Below are positions 19,151 through 30,900 of a stretch of 64,000 nucleotides of DNA, piece after piece. Origin of the DNA: Lumbricus rubellus (lineage: Eukaryota > Annelida > Clitellata > Crassiclitellata > Lumbricidae); the NCBI GenBank assembly GCA_945859605.1, contig OX243828.1, positions 22,685,109 through 22,749,108 on the forward strand. The letters are read 5' to 3'. The stretch's first letter is position 1; every line of letters begins with the position of its first letter. Under the pieces are notes generated by a model. It was not told where the DNA came from. It was given only the letters and a program-made list of their open reading frames with translations, and did no database searches. The position numbers were made by a program, and so were the translations under genes.

Positions 19151-20802
19151 AACAATACACTGGGCTGGCATGTTTTTTCTGTAACGCTGTGTAGGCCTGA
19201 CTAGTTTGAGCGCATGTGGGTCTCTGTGGCCAGGAAAACATCAATTCCTGCTTACTGAACAAAATGCATGGCAGTTTATTGTATTTATAAAGAAAAATAG
19301 ACGAATAAGGAATAAGGGTCAAGGGCCTAATTTCGCGGAATATCAAATTGTATGTGTAGAACAAAGTAGCCTATTATCCGTTGTGAAAATTGAACTGAGG
19401 CGACATCTGCTAGTAATTAAGGAAGAAAACAACCGGACATAGCTTACATTTGCACGAGATGTCATTCTTTACATAGAATTCCTTGAGCATATGTAGAGCA
19501 CACGCCATCGCAATGGCGTCTTAAGTACCTTCTGAGATGCTTCTACACAAGTACCTACATATACATGCAGAAGAAGAAGTGGGCGTGGCGAACTTCAAAC
19601 AGCAGCTTACGTACGACCACCGCATTGGAATTCGACTAATAAAATTTTATAGGTCTACTATCGAAGATCTTCGAGTGTCTTAGATTGTTGTTACTTTCGC
19701 CCAAGTGAACGAGTTCCCGCTCCTGCTATATACCAAGAAAGCACGCACTGCACTGTATTTTTAAAACCTTTTTCCCACTGCTACCGAACAATAAAGTAGC
19801 CTAAGTAGGCTATATAAATGCCTGAATAAAATTTTTACTCCGCATAAAATATATTTGACCTGTGTAATACATGCAGCGATGGGCAAGATGCTTTTAAAAA
19901 AGTAGGCCAATTTTTGAACATGCAAAATAAACTACCTTTCTGAAGAATTTTGAAAATAAAAATTAAAATATATAGCCTACTATTCAGTTAAGTTCAATTA
20001 AACTTGTTTCTTCTATACGAGCTCTGTCATTAATACAGGTCTATATAGGATGCTAGGCCTAAAGCAACTAGCCTAAACAGCAAAATAGCAACAAAACACT
20101 TTACCACAAAGAAAATTACCCAGAACATGAATACCTGGAAAAGGAATTTTAAAATATTTTGAAAATAGGGTCTACATTTACGAAACACCTTTGCAGCCAG
20201 CAGCCCGCTGGAATCCGGTTCTGCTGTTGTCGGTCCATGTTAATTTATGACTTGCCAGTTGACACGCTTCAGCAAATTCTTGACCTTTCTTGTCCGCAAG
20301 AGCTTTGAGAACCTTCTACGACGTATTCGACCGTGGCTTCGTGTTGTCAGATCCAAAAAAGCCTCTTTATTGTTTCTTCTAGTGTGGCGTTATATAAATT
20401 TACAATTACAATTACAGCTTAGTCTTCTTTAATCTTTAGGCCGACTGCACTGCCAACATGCAGAGACAGACGAGACGAATCAAAAACCCACGACACTGTT
20501 TTTCGCGCATGTAGGTTTAGGCCTAAAGCCACATGTCTCGCTTGATTTAAGGACTATTGTCTGCCTGACTGTTACAGTAGGCCTACGTGATGTGCCTAAA
20601 CCCGCAGGACAGTCAGCTAAAGACGCATGCGCAGATAAGCACACAAAGTCTCAGACAGACACAAGGACACACACAAAAACAGAAAAGATAGAGATAAAGC
20701 GAAATAGAAAAAGATAGAGATTGAGTGAAGTTTAAGTATTCCGTCCTAACAAACAGCAGTTCATATTTAACGGTCGAATTGTCTTGGAAAGAAAAAGCCA
20801 TA

Positions 20803-20807
<5 letters not shown>

Positions 20808-20895
<88 letters not shown>
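20808..20895. repeat. (ACAG)n array
   Basis: About 21 perfect ACAG units. Confidence 0.97.
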
Positions 20896-21293
20896 GACAG
20901 ACAGCCAGAGAATTGGAGTAGGAGAATTCTCTGACGGTGTAGTTTGGACGCAGCGGTGGTGGTGGTGGTGGCGGCACATGCCTTCGCGGAAGTTTAAAGA
21001 GACGATGCAGCGAAATGAAAGTGTTTCGCCAAACCTTCTCAAGTGGGGCCTTCATTGTACATCAAGGTTAATGGGGTCTAGCGGGTACACGCCTTCCTCT
21101 GAACTCCGAGAAAACACGTGCAGTATGCCCGACGCATAAAACGCAAGATCCAAGTATCTGCAGCCGTGCAGTCAACGAATATACGATGGTAGTAGGTTAC
21201 TATATGGGTCCTGGACTCCATCACCTGACCCCGCATTCCCTCCCTCTTTCTTCCGTCAGTCTTGCCTCTCTGTCTTTTTCAAGGAGTAGCCGG

Positions 21294-21306
21294 TATATAT
21301 AAAAGG
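21294..21306 (+). promoter_or_regulatory. TATA box of the neurotrophin-like gene
   Basis: TATATATAAAAGG. About 30 bp downstream, TCCAGTC at 21321-21327 fits an initiator. The first exon would run from about 21324 to the ATG at 21564-21566. The spacing and downstream splice structure support a real core promoter; no transcript data. Confidence 0.6.
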
Positions 21307-21563
21307 CAAGTCGTTGATCGTCCAGTCACAGATATTCGATCGACTGTCGACTTTGGGTCTACTCCAGTGAGATTCGTAACCACATCGTCCAACTTGCCTC
21401 CAAGTTTTTGGTAAAGCCGGCAAAGTTCTGGAATCAAGTTCGACAGCGATTGATAGGCTATTACGAACAGTAGCGACATTTTAATTTTGGCGACTTTGTC
21501 CGACTTTGTCCGACGTCTGAAGTCCACCAGCTTCAAAAAGAATCTCAGATATAATTTTCTACA

Positions 21564-21566
21564 ATG
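21564..21566 (+). CDS. Neurotrophin-like coding exon 1 (start codon only)
   Basis: ACAATG/gtaagc: the start codon is the last triplet before a consensus donor. The exon is otherwise 5' untranslated. Confidence 0.55.
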
Positions 21567-22876
21567 GTAAGCGTTTGCCTGTATAGACCCTACATCGGAA
21601 AGAGCGTTTCCCGCGTCTCTGTGAAAATGATATTATAAGCTTATGCTATACGATACGTTTAGTAGGGATTTCGAGGGGTCGCCGCCCCATCCATTAAAGT
21701 GCTGAGCTGAATATATCTCGGACACAGAGTGTATAGGCCTATTGAACGTATAAACTTATATAGGCCAAGCAGCTAGAAGTTGAAAGAGAGTAGATGCGAC
21801 AAACAGCGAGAGCTCACACCGTTATGCTTTTGTCTTTTTGTCGGGGAGAGACTGAGCTAGGGCGGTAGCGCGTTGGATAACACGCTGGCAAGGAGAGCGA
21901 GAGGTAGCGAGTTCGCGCCCCGTAGGGCGGACATGCTTTGTAGGCTGCTATTAGCGCCGTGCATTGTATGCTGTCTCTTCTGTTAGAAGCCTATAGTTAA
22001 GATTTGTCTTCTGTAATTTGTGCTCTTGTTTAACTTGCATAAATGTACTGTACACTGCAACCGGTTGCGGTCTGTCAACCGGATTGTTTCAACAAAGAAA
22101 ATATTATTATAGGACCGTCCTACTTTATAATTGCAGATAACAACAACGTCAACCATTCTGGCCAGCTGCTTAGTTCTCATCCAGATAGTCAAAGGATTGC
22201 CATCATCGACGAGGCAAATGAAGTCAGCTTCCGATGGCACCACAATGTCTCCATCTTCACCTTCCCATCCGGCATCAGCATCCCATCTGAAGCTTCTGCA
22301 GCAGCTGCAGCTCAAGGGAGATATTATCTCACTGACGATGCCGTTCACCTACTCCGACGAGCGAGTCGGTGGCCGTCGGAACCACCCATGTCCCTCAGCG
22401 ATCTAACAATCAACGCCACAGGGACCGACAAGAGATCTCCCAGGTCGGTCAGGTCGCTGGGGCAGCCGAGGATGAGGAGCTCGGGCAGCAGCAGCGGTCT
22501 CGTGCCCGCCTGCGAGAGCGTCAGTCAGTGGGTGAAGCTGACGGAGGTGGAGGACCCGTGGGAGAGGCGCGTCAGCGTCGTACAGAACTTCGACAACGGA
22601 AGCGGATCCCGAGTCGACCAGTACTTCTACGAGACGTACTGCCAACGCCCGGCCGGGGTCTCCTCTTCGGCCGCCGACCGGCCCCCGTCGTGTGTCGGGA
22701 CGGACTTCGCCAACTACGACTCCGTATGTCTCGAGAAGTACGTCTACGCGTACGGTAAGGTCCACTACGCCGGGGAGCGCGAGGAACGCTGGACGTACGT
22801 GAAGATCAGAGCGTCGTGTAACTGTGCCGTCAGCCGGAAGAGCACTAACGAGCGCAGGTCACAGGTTAGAGGTTAA
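21564..22876 (+). CDS. Neurotrophin-like secreted growth factor, with frame conflict
   Basis: Exon 1 ends with an ATG (21564-21566) directly followed by gtaagc. The acceptor ataattgcag at 22136 opens exon 2 with a signal-peptide sequence (M)ITTTSTILASCLVLIQIVKG. In another frame of the same exon follow a pro-region with EPPMSL, the N-glycosylation site NAT, furin-type KRSPR and RSVR (22430-22453), and a mature domain with six cysteines: ACESVSQWV, QYFYETYC, CVGTDFANYDSVC, IRASCNC. The C3-C4 spacing equals that of NGF. Known of the family: disulfide-knotted dimers acting through Trk and p75 receptors. The signal frame stops at about 22406, so the two halves do not join without a frame change between about 22200 and 22375. 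Either the allele or assembly has an indel, a small intron was missed, or a different start is used. Confidence 0.78.
21848..22110 (+). mobile_element. SINE-B copy inside the neurotrophin intron
   Basis: Paralogue of 13252-13530: GGATAACACGCTGGCA, GAGTTCGCGCCCCGTAGGGC, GCTTTGTAGGCTG, ATTAGCGCCGTGCA, GGTTGCGGTCTGTCAACCGG. The ATG at 22043 that opens the long exon-2 frame lies inside this repeat, so it is unlikely to be the natural start. Confidence 0.8.
22137..22876 (+). CDS. Neurotrophin-like exon 2 (signal, pro-region, cystine knot)
   Basis: Signal peptide in the frame starting at 22137; cystine knot in the frame of 22511 (first Cys) to the stop at 22874-22876. The 3' half is markedly GC-rich at third positions compared with its surroundings, as expected of coding DNA. 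An alternative acceptor after TGGCCAG at 22165 would put the ATG in frame with the knot, but the product would lack a signal peptide. Confidence 0.75.
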
Positions 22877-22951
22877 CGACGAAGTCGGGTCACTTCGAAC
22901 AGCCACCGACGAGTTCCGTGGCATCCTTTGCAACGGTGAGGTAGACTAGAC

Positions 22952-23172
22952 CAGTGGCTTCTATCCCACCCCATAAACAACCGGGATAGATATCTATCAT
23001 CTTCCTTCCATGGTCGGGCTTTCCCCCTCCCGAGCTGGTCTACCCCCGCCTGACGTGAGTTTCAGCTCATTTTTTATTCCCGTTTTTAACTGAGCTCAAG
23101 CTGCGCCCGCTCCGTAAATTTCACTGCAGGGCCAAGTTGCACCAACCCTGTACATGAGGATAGAAGCCACTG
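22952..23172. mobile_element. Short hAT-type MITE
   Basis: Ends CAGTGGCTTCTATCC and GGATAGAAGCCACTG (221 bp), one mismatch from the ends of 13806-14771. Flanking octamers GACTAGAC and AACTATAC match at six of eight positions. It starts about 75 bp after the neurotrophin stop codon, so it may lie in its 3' untranslated region. Confidence 0.75.
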
Positions 23173-23809
23173 AACTATACACCATGAAGGAGTAGTCAAC
23201 GTCGGAAAGCAGGACTGCACTAGGAAATGAGCCCCGTTTCATTGACGTTGTAGCTTACATTTTGTACTCTTATTAGGTTAAGAAAGTTGACGGTATTCGT
23301 TAGCAAATGAAATGGTCCAGTGTATAGTTATATTAGTTAACTGATTCTAATTATGGCTGACATTCTACGCATAGAATTATAGGCTTATGCGTTTTAAAAA
23401 AGAAATGCCCTTTTGGCCAAAATGGCCGTCCCTGGGTAAATGGTGTCTGTATATTACAATTATCTGTGTGAAGCTTAAAGGTTCGCCATTTTCTGGACAC
23501 TTTTAGCCCAATTGCATGGTCGCGGACGGCAAGACATTGCCATCGAGCTGCCAGCTAGGGTAAAGAGCTATTTTGTTAAATCTGGGTAAATGAAGTTTCA
23601 GTGTCGCTGTATGTTTTGTCCGCAGGTGATCTTATTTGCTAGGCAATATATATATAATGCATTAACATCTCTGACTGACATCATACACTCCATGTATAGC
23701 CTACTGCTATTGTGCAATGTTTCTACAATATAAATCTTGTTCTCAATATGTCTTGTCTTGTGTTCAAAGATTAGTTCTATATTATTCATTTATTCAAGCA
23801 CTTATAATA

Positions 23810-24815
23810 CAGGGTGGGCCAGCATAAATGAACCAACTTTGCATGCTTATAACTCCGCCAATTTGTGGAATTTATTTGTACTTTATGCGTCAAATTAAAG
23901 GTATCTCACTCCAGTATTTCTTCTGAAAAGTTCGAATCAATATCAGTTCAAGTTTTAATTATATTCCCGGAACAACGCTACCTACCATATTTCGCTGTCA
24001 TTTTTGACGTAATATGGCGACGTTGTCGAGGATGCTCACGTTTTGATCCTAATTTTGCGAACTGACAAGGGATTTAATTCGTTTGAAATGATTAACAAGT
24101 TTTCAAACAGAGGATGGAATAAAAAAAAATGCCTTGAATCATCTGCTACGGAAAATTGATTAAACAGAACTTTCTGTACACTCGTAAATCATGGGAATCG
24201 GTGCGCACGGCGCGCACATCCGCTATTATTGCTCGTGTGTCCGAATAAATTTGCAGTCAAGACAATGACCCGGACAGACCAAACTCCGAGGGACATTCTT
24301 TGCTAAACAGGTAGTCCTAGAGACACCGTGTAACGTATTGGAAAGAACTGATCTAAAGTTATTCGTCGACGTGAAGTTACAGAGCTCTCTCCAACACTGA
24401 CGCAAAGAAACGGCTGGAGTGCTACCAGCTGTTTCTTGGCTTTAAAAAGCAGCGCGTGGTAGCGCGCCCGGTTGTTGATAAAATTGAAAGAACATGGTTT
24501 AGCGATGAGAAGATATTCATGGTAGAGATTCCTACAAACACCTAAAATGATTGTGTATGTGCGCCTGTTAACAAAAAACGGTTTGTGAATATCCCTGCGA
24601 AACGGCGCCATTTTACGTAAAAAATGACAACTAAATATAGTAGGTAGCGCTGTTCCGAACATATAATTCAAACTTGAACTCGTATCGATTCGACCTTCTC
24701 AGAGGAAATACTGGAGTGAAATACCTTTAATCTGACGCATAAAGTACAAATAAATTCCAAAAACTGGCGGAGTTATAAGCATGCAAAGTTGGTTCATTTA
24801 TGCTGGCCCACCCTG
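23810..24815 (+). mobile_element. Tc1/mariner-like element with long inverted repeats
   Basis: CAGGGTGGGCCAGCATAAAT and its inverse bound a 1006-bp element flanked by TA. The inverted repeats run for over 200 bp with mismatches. Inside, on the plus strand near 24486-24530, WFSDEKIFMVEIPTNT followed by a stop resembles the transposase core around the second catalytic Asp. The frame is broken, so the element is dead. Confidence 0.85.
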
Positions 24816-24816
24816 T

Positions 24817-24866
24817 ATATAACACCTCACTTATAATATAATACATTATAAGTGTGGTGTTATATA
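24817..24866. repeat. AT-rich inverted repeat
   Basis: TAACACCTCACTTATAAT followed closely by ATTATAAGTGTGGTGTTATA: an almost perfect hairpin abutting the right end of the preceding transposon. Confidence 0.8.
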
Positions 24867-24944
24867 TTATAAGTCGGAAGCACCTCATAACACCTCCTCA
24901 AAGAAGCTACTCATAGGTGCTTCCGACTCCAGCAAGGCAGCCCT

Positions 24945-25182
24945 GGTTGAAAGTGAGCCGGGTCGGTTGGGGTCTCGGGTCTGCGACCCGGTATTGATTT
25001 TCGCGGCCTGCAGGTGCCGGCTCTTAACCGGTTCGCGTGTTTAACAATTTTGGGCAAACAACTGAAAAAAAAGGTCGTCAGATACAAAAAAATGTAAAAA
25101 TGGTATAACTTTGAAAATTTTTGGGCAAATGACTAAAAAGAAAGACCTGGAAACTTTTCCAAACCACTTTCAGCCCTGCAGC
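24945..25182. mobile_element. CAGGGCTGAAAGT-ended repeat, copy 1
   Basis: Begins CCCTGGTTGAAAGTGAGCCG and ends CCACTTTCAGCCCTG. Paralogue of 54631-54880, which has cleaner ends. Inverted ends suggest a hAT-type non-autonomous element. Confidence 0.6.
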
Positions 25183-26699
25183 AAGGCCAAAAGAAGTTTT
25201 CAAGTGCTTATAGGATGTGGCAGAAAGTGACCTGCAGGGAGCAGGCACAGCTCAAGACTCAGTCAAGAGGGTGGTTGAAGTGGTGTGGGTGGGAATGCCA
25301 AATGGGTGAGCAGTGGGAACTGGGAAGTCAGAAGAAGTGTTTAATAGGAAAGCATGTGTTTCCAGGGTTCCATGCATGATGAAGAGTGGGAACACAAGCA
25401 AAGAATTTTGAGACCAGTGGGAACGCCATTCCCACCTTCAACCCTGAGGCTATTCCGTACTGCCGGGCCAACCACAGAAAAAAACATAGCTGTGAATGAT
25501 GGAGGTTTTAAATGTTCAATTGCAACAAAAGCAACTGAAAATAATTCCTTGCATATAAACCCGAGGATAATGAACAAATGCATTTAATACACAAAGCATC
25601 GATTTATGATTGAAGTGTAATTTTAGGATAATCCAACAATATATCAGAATGCCAAATCAAACTGCGAAGCATGGCGCCTTCGAATTTACCGACCCTCGTA
25701 ACAGCCGAGTATCAAAACTACCAACTATGATGAACACTTCCAAGTACTTCTATTCACTTATAATAAAACTGTCAAGCTCATGCATAGTACCGGTACATAA
25801 AAAGCAAGTGCATGACACCAATATTATACATTCATTTTCTGTATCAAATCTTGTAAATAAAGAATTTTTCAGATTCATAATTTTGTTATTAAAACAATAA
25901 AATTGAAATTTATAAAACATTAAAATGGCCAAGGTGTCAATGACAGACAAAATGCGTATTTAGACACTTCTTGAGCAGGGTCTTGGAGCTTAAGCTGTAA
26001 TCACAACGTTCTGCGATAAACAGTAAGAGTGAAGAAATTAAGCATTACTCTGCACTTATAGTAAAACTTTCAAGTTCATGCCACATAAAACTTAAGCGCA
26101 AGACACCATGATTATACATTCGTTTACAGTATAAGAGTGCATACTCGGTACTTAGCAATTCCTTGGTGCCATGTAAAGACACGTTGTGGGAATTGTCTTA
26201 TTCACTGGTCTACTTCATTAAAACAAAAATTAAAGAAAGTCTCAGTCACCAGTTTAACTCTTTCCCGCCGAATCGGGTCGCGGGTGACCAGTATGAGAAT
26301 TGTGGAAAAATAACTGGGGGGGTTGGCCTATGATAAACTTGAAATTGGGGTATGAAAAACATACTTTAACATGGGGCTCTAAAAATGACTGGGGGGGTTG
26401 AACCCCCCCAACCCCCCCGGCAATTCTCACCCTGCGGGTGACCCGATAAACCCAATAGGTATCGAAAAAATTCAGGCGGGAATGAGTTAACAGTAAAAGT
26501 TACATACAAGCCTACGGAGCTATCAACAGAAAAATAAACAGTCTGTCATTTGAAATGTAGAAGAATCACTAAGAAATGTAAGCAGAAGAAATCTTTGCTA
26601 GATTCTGTCTAGTTACATGCATGATTACCGGGTAATTCGATCATTCTCGATTATTTCTGCTCCTTGATCATCAGATAATTAAACTGCATCATACTTATT
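25183..26699. other. Intergenic stretch without recognised genes
   Basis: Apart from the GTTCCCAC-type repeat near 25265-25440 and a G-run/C-run block near 26320-26430, no exon, RNA gene or intact element was recognised. Confidence 0.5.
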
Positions 26700-26916
26700 T
26701 ATTTATTTCTCGTATTTGCTATACCGTCCTTTCCAGCTCTCAACTCAGAGGCGCTCCCGACTACAGAGCGGCCACTGCTTCGGAGTTTTATGCCGAAGCG
26801 CATCATAAGCAATTGCAAGTGAAGGACATGCTCAAGATCCCTACACGGCGGCTTCATGTGGATTCGAACCTGGCTCCAAGGCACCGAACATACCCACTAC
26901 ACCAATGCGCCCCACA
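26700..26916 (-). mobile_element. tRNA-SINE copy
   Basis: CAGAGGCGCTCCCGACTACA, GATCCCTACACGGCGGC, inverted B-box GATTCGAACC, head CCAATGCGCCCCAC. Confidence 0.8.
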
Positions 26917-27009
26917 ATACACGTAATACTCCACAACATCCTTTAAACAATGGCAACACACTGCACATTTTTGTATATGCAATATTGTATTAAAACATTT
27001 ACACAGAGC

Positions 27010-27330
27010 CTCTTATAGGGTGAACCGTTCAGAGGTGCTCTCAGTGCACAAGGCCACGAGAAAAGAAATAGGTCCTGAAAAAAGAAAATGAGGGGCAGGC
27101 ATTACCAGCTAGAATTTGAGGGCGAGTACTGCAGATGGGACAGCGTATTCCAGAGAAAGGAACCAATTGAGGTAAATGAACAGGACTGAGCCATATCTCT
27201 GTTTTGGTAGGGGAACTAGAAGATCAAATCTGTTTGAAGAGCAAAGTGGATGATACGAGGAGGTTGAAAGAAGCCGGTGAATTACATCGGCTAGACATTT
27301 GGGGCTAGACCCCCGTTGCGCTGGAGAGGA
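27010..27330 (-). repeat. GAGGTGCTCTCAGTGC-type dispersed repeat
   Basis: CAGAGCCTCT, TTCAGAGGTGCTCTCAGTGC, then a purine-rich body with a 'frequency of AGGAACC' segment. Related blocks: 28010-28350, 35530-35720 and less clearly 55530-55980 and 57170-57480. Class not known. Confidence 0.45.
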
Positions 27331-27420
27331 ACCTGATTAACCGGTATCGATTCTAATGCAGTTTCGGAGCATGCACATCTCGTCATCCTAACAAAGCTCT
27401 GATTAAATAAAAAGTTTAAC

Positions 27421-27660
27421 ATTATTTATTTATTTCTCGCATTTGCTTAGCACCTCTCCCAGCTCTCAACTCAGAGGCGCTCCCGACTACAGTGCGGACA
27501 CTGCATCGGAGTTTCACGCCAAAGCGCATCATGAGCAATTGCGAGTGAAGGACTTGCTCAAGGTCCCTACGCAGCGGTGGCGGCTTGAGTTGGGATTCGA
27601 ACCTGCAACACTACGTCTCCAACGCACCAAACATACCAACTGCACCACCGTGCCCGACAA
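27421..27660 (-). mobile_element. tRNA-SINE copy
   Basis: TTATTTCTCGCATTTGC tail, CAGAGGCGCTCCCGACTACA, inverted B-box GGGATTCGAACC, head CACCGTGCCCGAC. It ends about 80 bp beyond the Deltex stop codon, probably within its 3' untranslated region. Confidence 0.8.
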
Positions 27661-27741
27661 GGAAACTACACAGAGGTGCTCCTTACACGTACACCCTTTC
27701 CAACGCTATTCCACAGAATGTAATAATCAGAACACATTTTC

Positions 27742-27957
27742 CTACTGGCCGTCGTCCGTAACACCATGGGCCGCCAATTCCGACATGACGTTGCCGAGAT
27801 AGTTCGGATCGGGATATCCGTGTCCGCTCGCGTCTGTCATCTCCGTCTTGTGGTGGATCTCGTTCCAGACGACAACGTCCGGCTCTCCTGTCGTCACAGA
27901 CGTTCCGATCGTAAACGTTAGTCGACGTCTCCACGCGGCCATCAGCAACGATAATAC
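27742..27957 (-). CDS. dx: Deltex exon 10 (DTC end and stop)
   Basis: 71 codons plus stop, [20 protein letters not shown] to GVTDDGQ. Contains the invariant [11 protein letters not shown] and GHGYPD motifs. Confidence 0.96.
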   Translation of the reverse strand, partial: VLSLLMAAWRRRLTFTIGTSVTTGEPDVVVWNEIHHKTEMTDASGHGYPDPNYLGNVMSELAAHGVTDDGQ

Positions 27958-30900
27958 CTGAACGTGTGTAACATACATCGTAACGTAAATGAATATTGTA
28001 TTGTATTGTATCTGACCATTTATAAAGCGCTTCTCGCAGCAAGAGCCTTTCAGAAGCGCTCCCAGTGCGTTCAGCCCCTAGAAAACAGGCAAGTTTTTAG
28101 ACGAGAGAAAAAGACGAGGATACACTAACAGAGAGGATGGCAGAGTGAACTAATGAGGGAAGCCCATTCCATAGGGAATTCAGGCAAATGATCTGGATTG
28201 AGCCATGGCGGTCCTGACTCGGGGGACAAAGAGGTCACGGCGGTCAGAGGACCTAAGAGGACGCGGTGATGTGGCAGAAAGGGGGCGAAGTATATGATCA
28301 CACAAATACTTCGCAGCAAGACCCAATTGAGACTTAAGGACGTAAATGAATATTCAGCCTGCATTTTGTTCACATTAACTACACAAAGAGAGCTGATGAC
28401 CTTAACAGTGTGCTAGCACAACTGACATGGGCTCCCGCACTGTGGGGCACGGTGGTGTACTGGGTATGTTCGTTGCCTTGCAGCCGGAAGGTTGCAGGTT
28501 CGAATCCACCTCAAACTGCTTCATAGGGACCTTGAGCATGTCCTTCACTCGCAACTGCTTGTGTGTTTTGGCGTGAAACTCAGATGCAGTGTCTATGCTG
28601 TAGTTGTGAGCGCCTCCGAGTAGATAAGCTTGAAGGGGTGCTATATCAAATGCAAGAAATAAATAAATAATTAATTACCGTAACTACACAAAGAAACAGT
28701 GGCGGTGCCAGCTAAAGTGCTATACAAGGACATTAAGGGGCCACAAGGCTAAAATTAAATTAAATAAAAGCATATAAAATTGTTATAATTGAATTACATT
28801 AGAATATTTGATGTTATTTATAGGCGTCATAATAAAATAAATTGTAATAGAAAATAATTAGACTGTGTGCTATATAGCCCAAATTTTCAATTTTTTATTT
28901 ATTTTTTTCTTTGAGAGATGAAGGGCCATTTTTTAGGCCTGGCGGGCCACTTTTGGCCCCGGGTCACGGATTTGGAACCACTGCAGTAGAGATACCAGAG
29001 CGTGAAAGATGCCATTAGAACTGACCTTTTGACCCTCATGGTTATTCGGTAAATATCCAAAACGAGGGAATCCTCTGACTTTGTATGGACGACCTGGGTT
29101 AGGATGCATCTCGCCCTGGACAGAACAACACAAATCAAAACGTTAAAAGAATCAGATAACAACAGATTGCTGGCTAATGCATTCTAATATTAGCTATGAA
29201 TGTATTGTATGTATGTGTGCGTATGCATGCATTATGTATGTATGTATGTATGTACGTATGTATGACATTGTAGACATGTATGTATGTAATACTATGTATG
29301 TATTTATGTATGTATGCATGTACATGTATGTATTTATGTATGCATGATTGCATGTACATGTATGTATGTATGTACGATTGTATGTACGTATGTACTCACA
29401 CACGCAGTCACGCATGTATATATGAATTAACATGGTAACTCAAAATATCCTAAAAATACAATAAATCATCCTACAATTAAATTATAAATCATCGAATTAA
29501 ATTAAGCAAGTAAAATGCAGCACTTGCTAACCACATGAGATTCATATAACTTCAGGATGAACAAAATGAGGTTAATTCAAATGATGATTTGAAATTGCGG
29601 GATGAACTTATCCAAAGCCATGCATATCAATTACGGTAAATAAGCCTAGGGCGTTCAAACACCGAAGTTACCGAGTTTCTTCAAAAATACGAAAGTAAGC
29701 CCAACATTTTTACATCTCACCAGATTTGCATGCCCTCAAATGAAGCACGTGAAGCCTACAAACAACTTCACTACGCCATTCAGCAGCAATTTTAACCCTT
29801 TAACACCGAGCATGTACTAAAGGTGACTGGGAAAGAATACCGCTGGCCATGAAAGCGTTAAGATGTGTCACTGCCATAGGCATGGAATAACGACATGGTG
29901 GCGCAGTGGGTGTGTTCGTTGCCTTGCAGCCGGAAGGTTGCAGGTTCAAATCCATCTCAAGTCACCACTTTCGGACCATGGGCAAGTCCTTCACTCGCAA
30001 TTGCTCAGTGCTTCGGTGTGAACTCTGGTTCAGTGTCCGCACTGTAGTCGGGAGCACTTCTGAGTAGTAAAAATCTTGAAGGGGCGCTACAACAAGAGCA
30101 CATACAAACATACATACATACATACATACATACATACATACTAGGGTGCCACTCAAAATTAAAGTTTGTATTTTGCATTGTCCCACCCCCTACATTTGTT
30201 ACCTTAGTTCAGTGCTGTCCAACCTTTTTGGCCCCATGGGCCGCAGAAGCAATATTCTTGAAGCCGAGGGCCGCAACAATAAGCTCAAAAGCAACGGCAA
30301 AAAATTTACTGATAGGCCTAATTTTTTAGCTATTTTTATGGAATTATTGTTTGCTAATGCATAAATGAACAGCTAGTGCTTAATACCTTAAATGCTTGAT
30401 TATACATGTAGATCAGCACCAAAATTATTAGGTGCGCTCAGTTGGATTTTAAATTTGTCGCCCAGCCTAGCACCCACGTTCTGGAAAACTCAGCTCTTCA
30501 TTTCGTCTCCCAGTTACAGATTGTTTGGTTCATCTCCATCCTGTGGCTGAGCCGAAGCCAGAGTCAATTTGGTATGAGGAACATTAATAGTCATCGGCTG
30601 ATAATGAGCCAAAGACATCGCTATTCATCGGTTCTGTCCATTCCCTTCAACCTCAAGACTCCAATTGGACAAATCTCTCGAAAGGAACTATTGCAGCTAG
30701 CCGACTTACAGACGTGCTGAAACGTAGGCTACAGCCGCCACACATCTCAGAAACAGACTAGAAGTGAATGGTTTGGACGATATAGTCATGCGAGGTAAAT
30801 TTAGTTGAGTAGAGGGATAAAAAAATGTTCTAAACAAGAAGTTGTTTGACAGACTACGGCAGAGATAGAAAGAAGAATGTTATCTGAATTGGCTTTTCCG

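Noticed and set aside
22043..22136. ATG at 22043 as the neurotrophin start
   Set aside because: It lies inside a SINE-B repeat, gives no signal peptide, and a better promoter, ATG and splice structure exists upstream.
22369..22758. Arg-rich plus frame and minus frame over the neurotrophin exon
   Set aside because: Shadows of the GC-rich cystine-knot frame, which has the conserved cysteines.
28697..28983. hAT element with CAGTGG...CCACTG ends in a Deltex intron
   Set aside because: The ends look right, but the flanking octamers do not match, so the boundaries are not supported.
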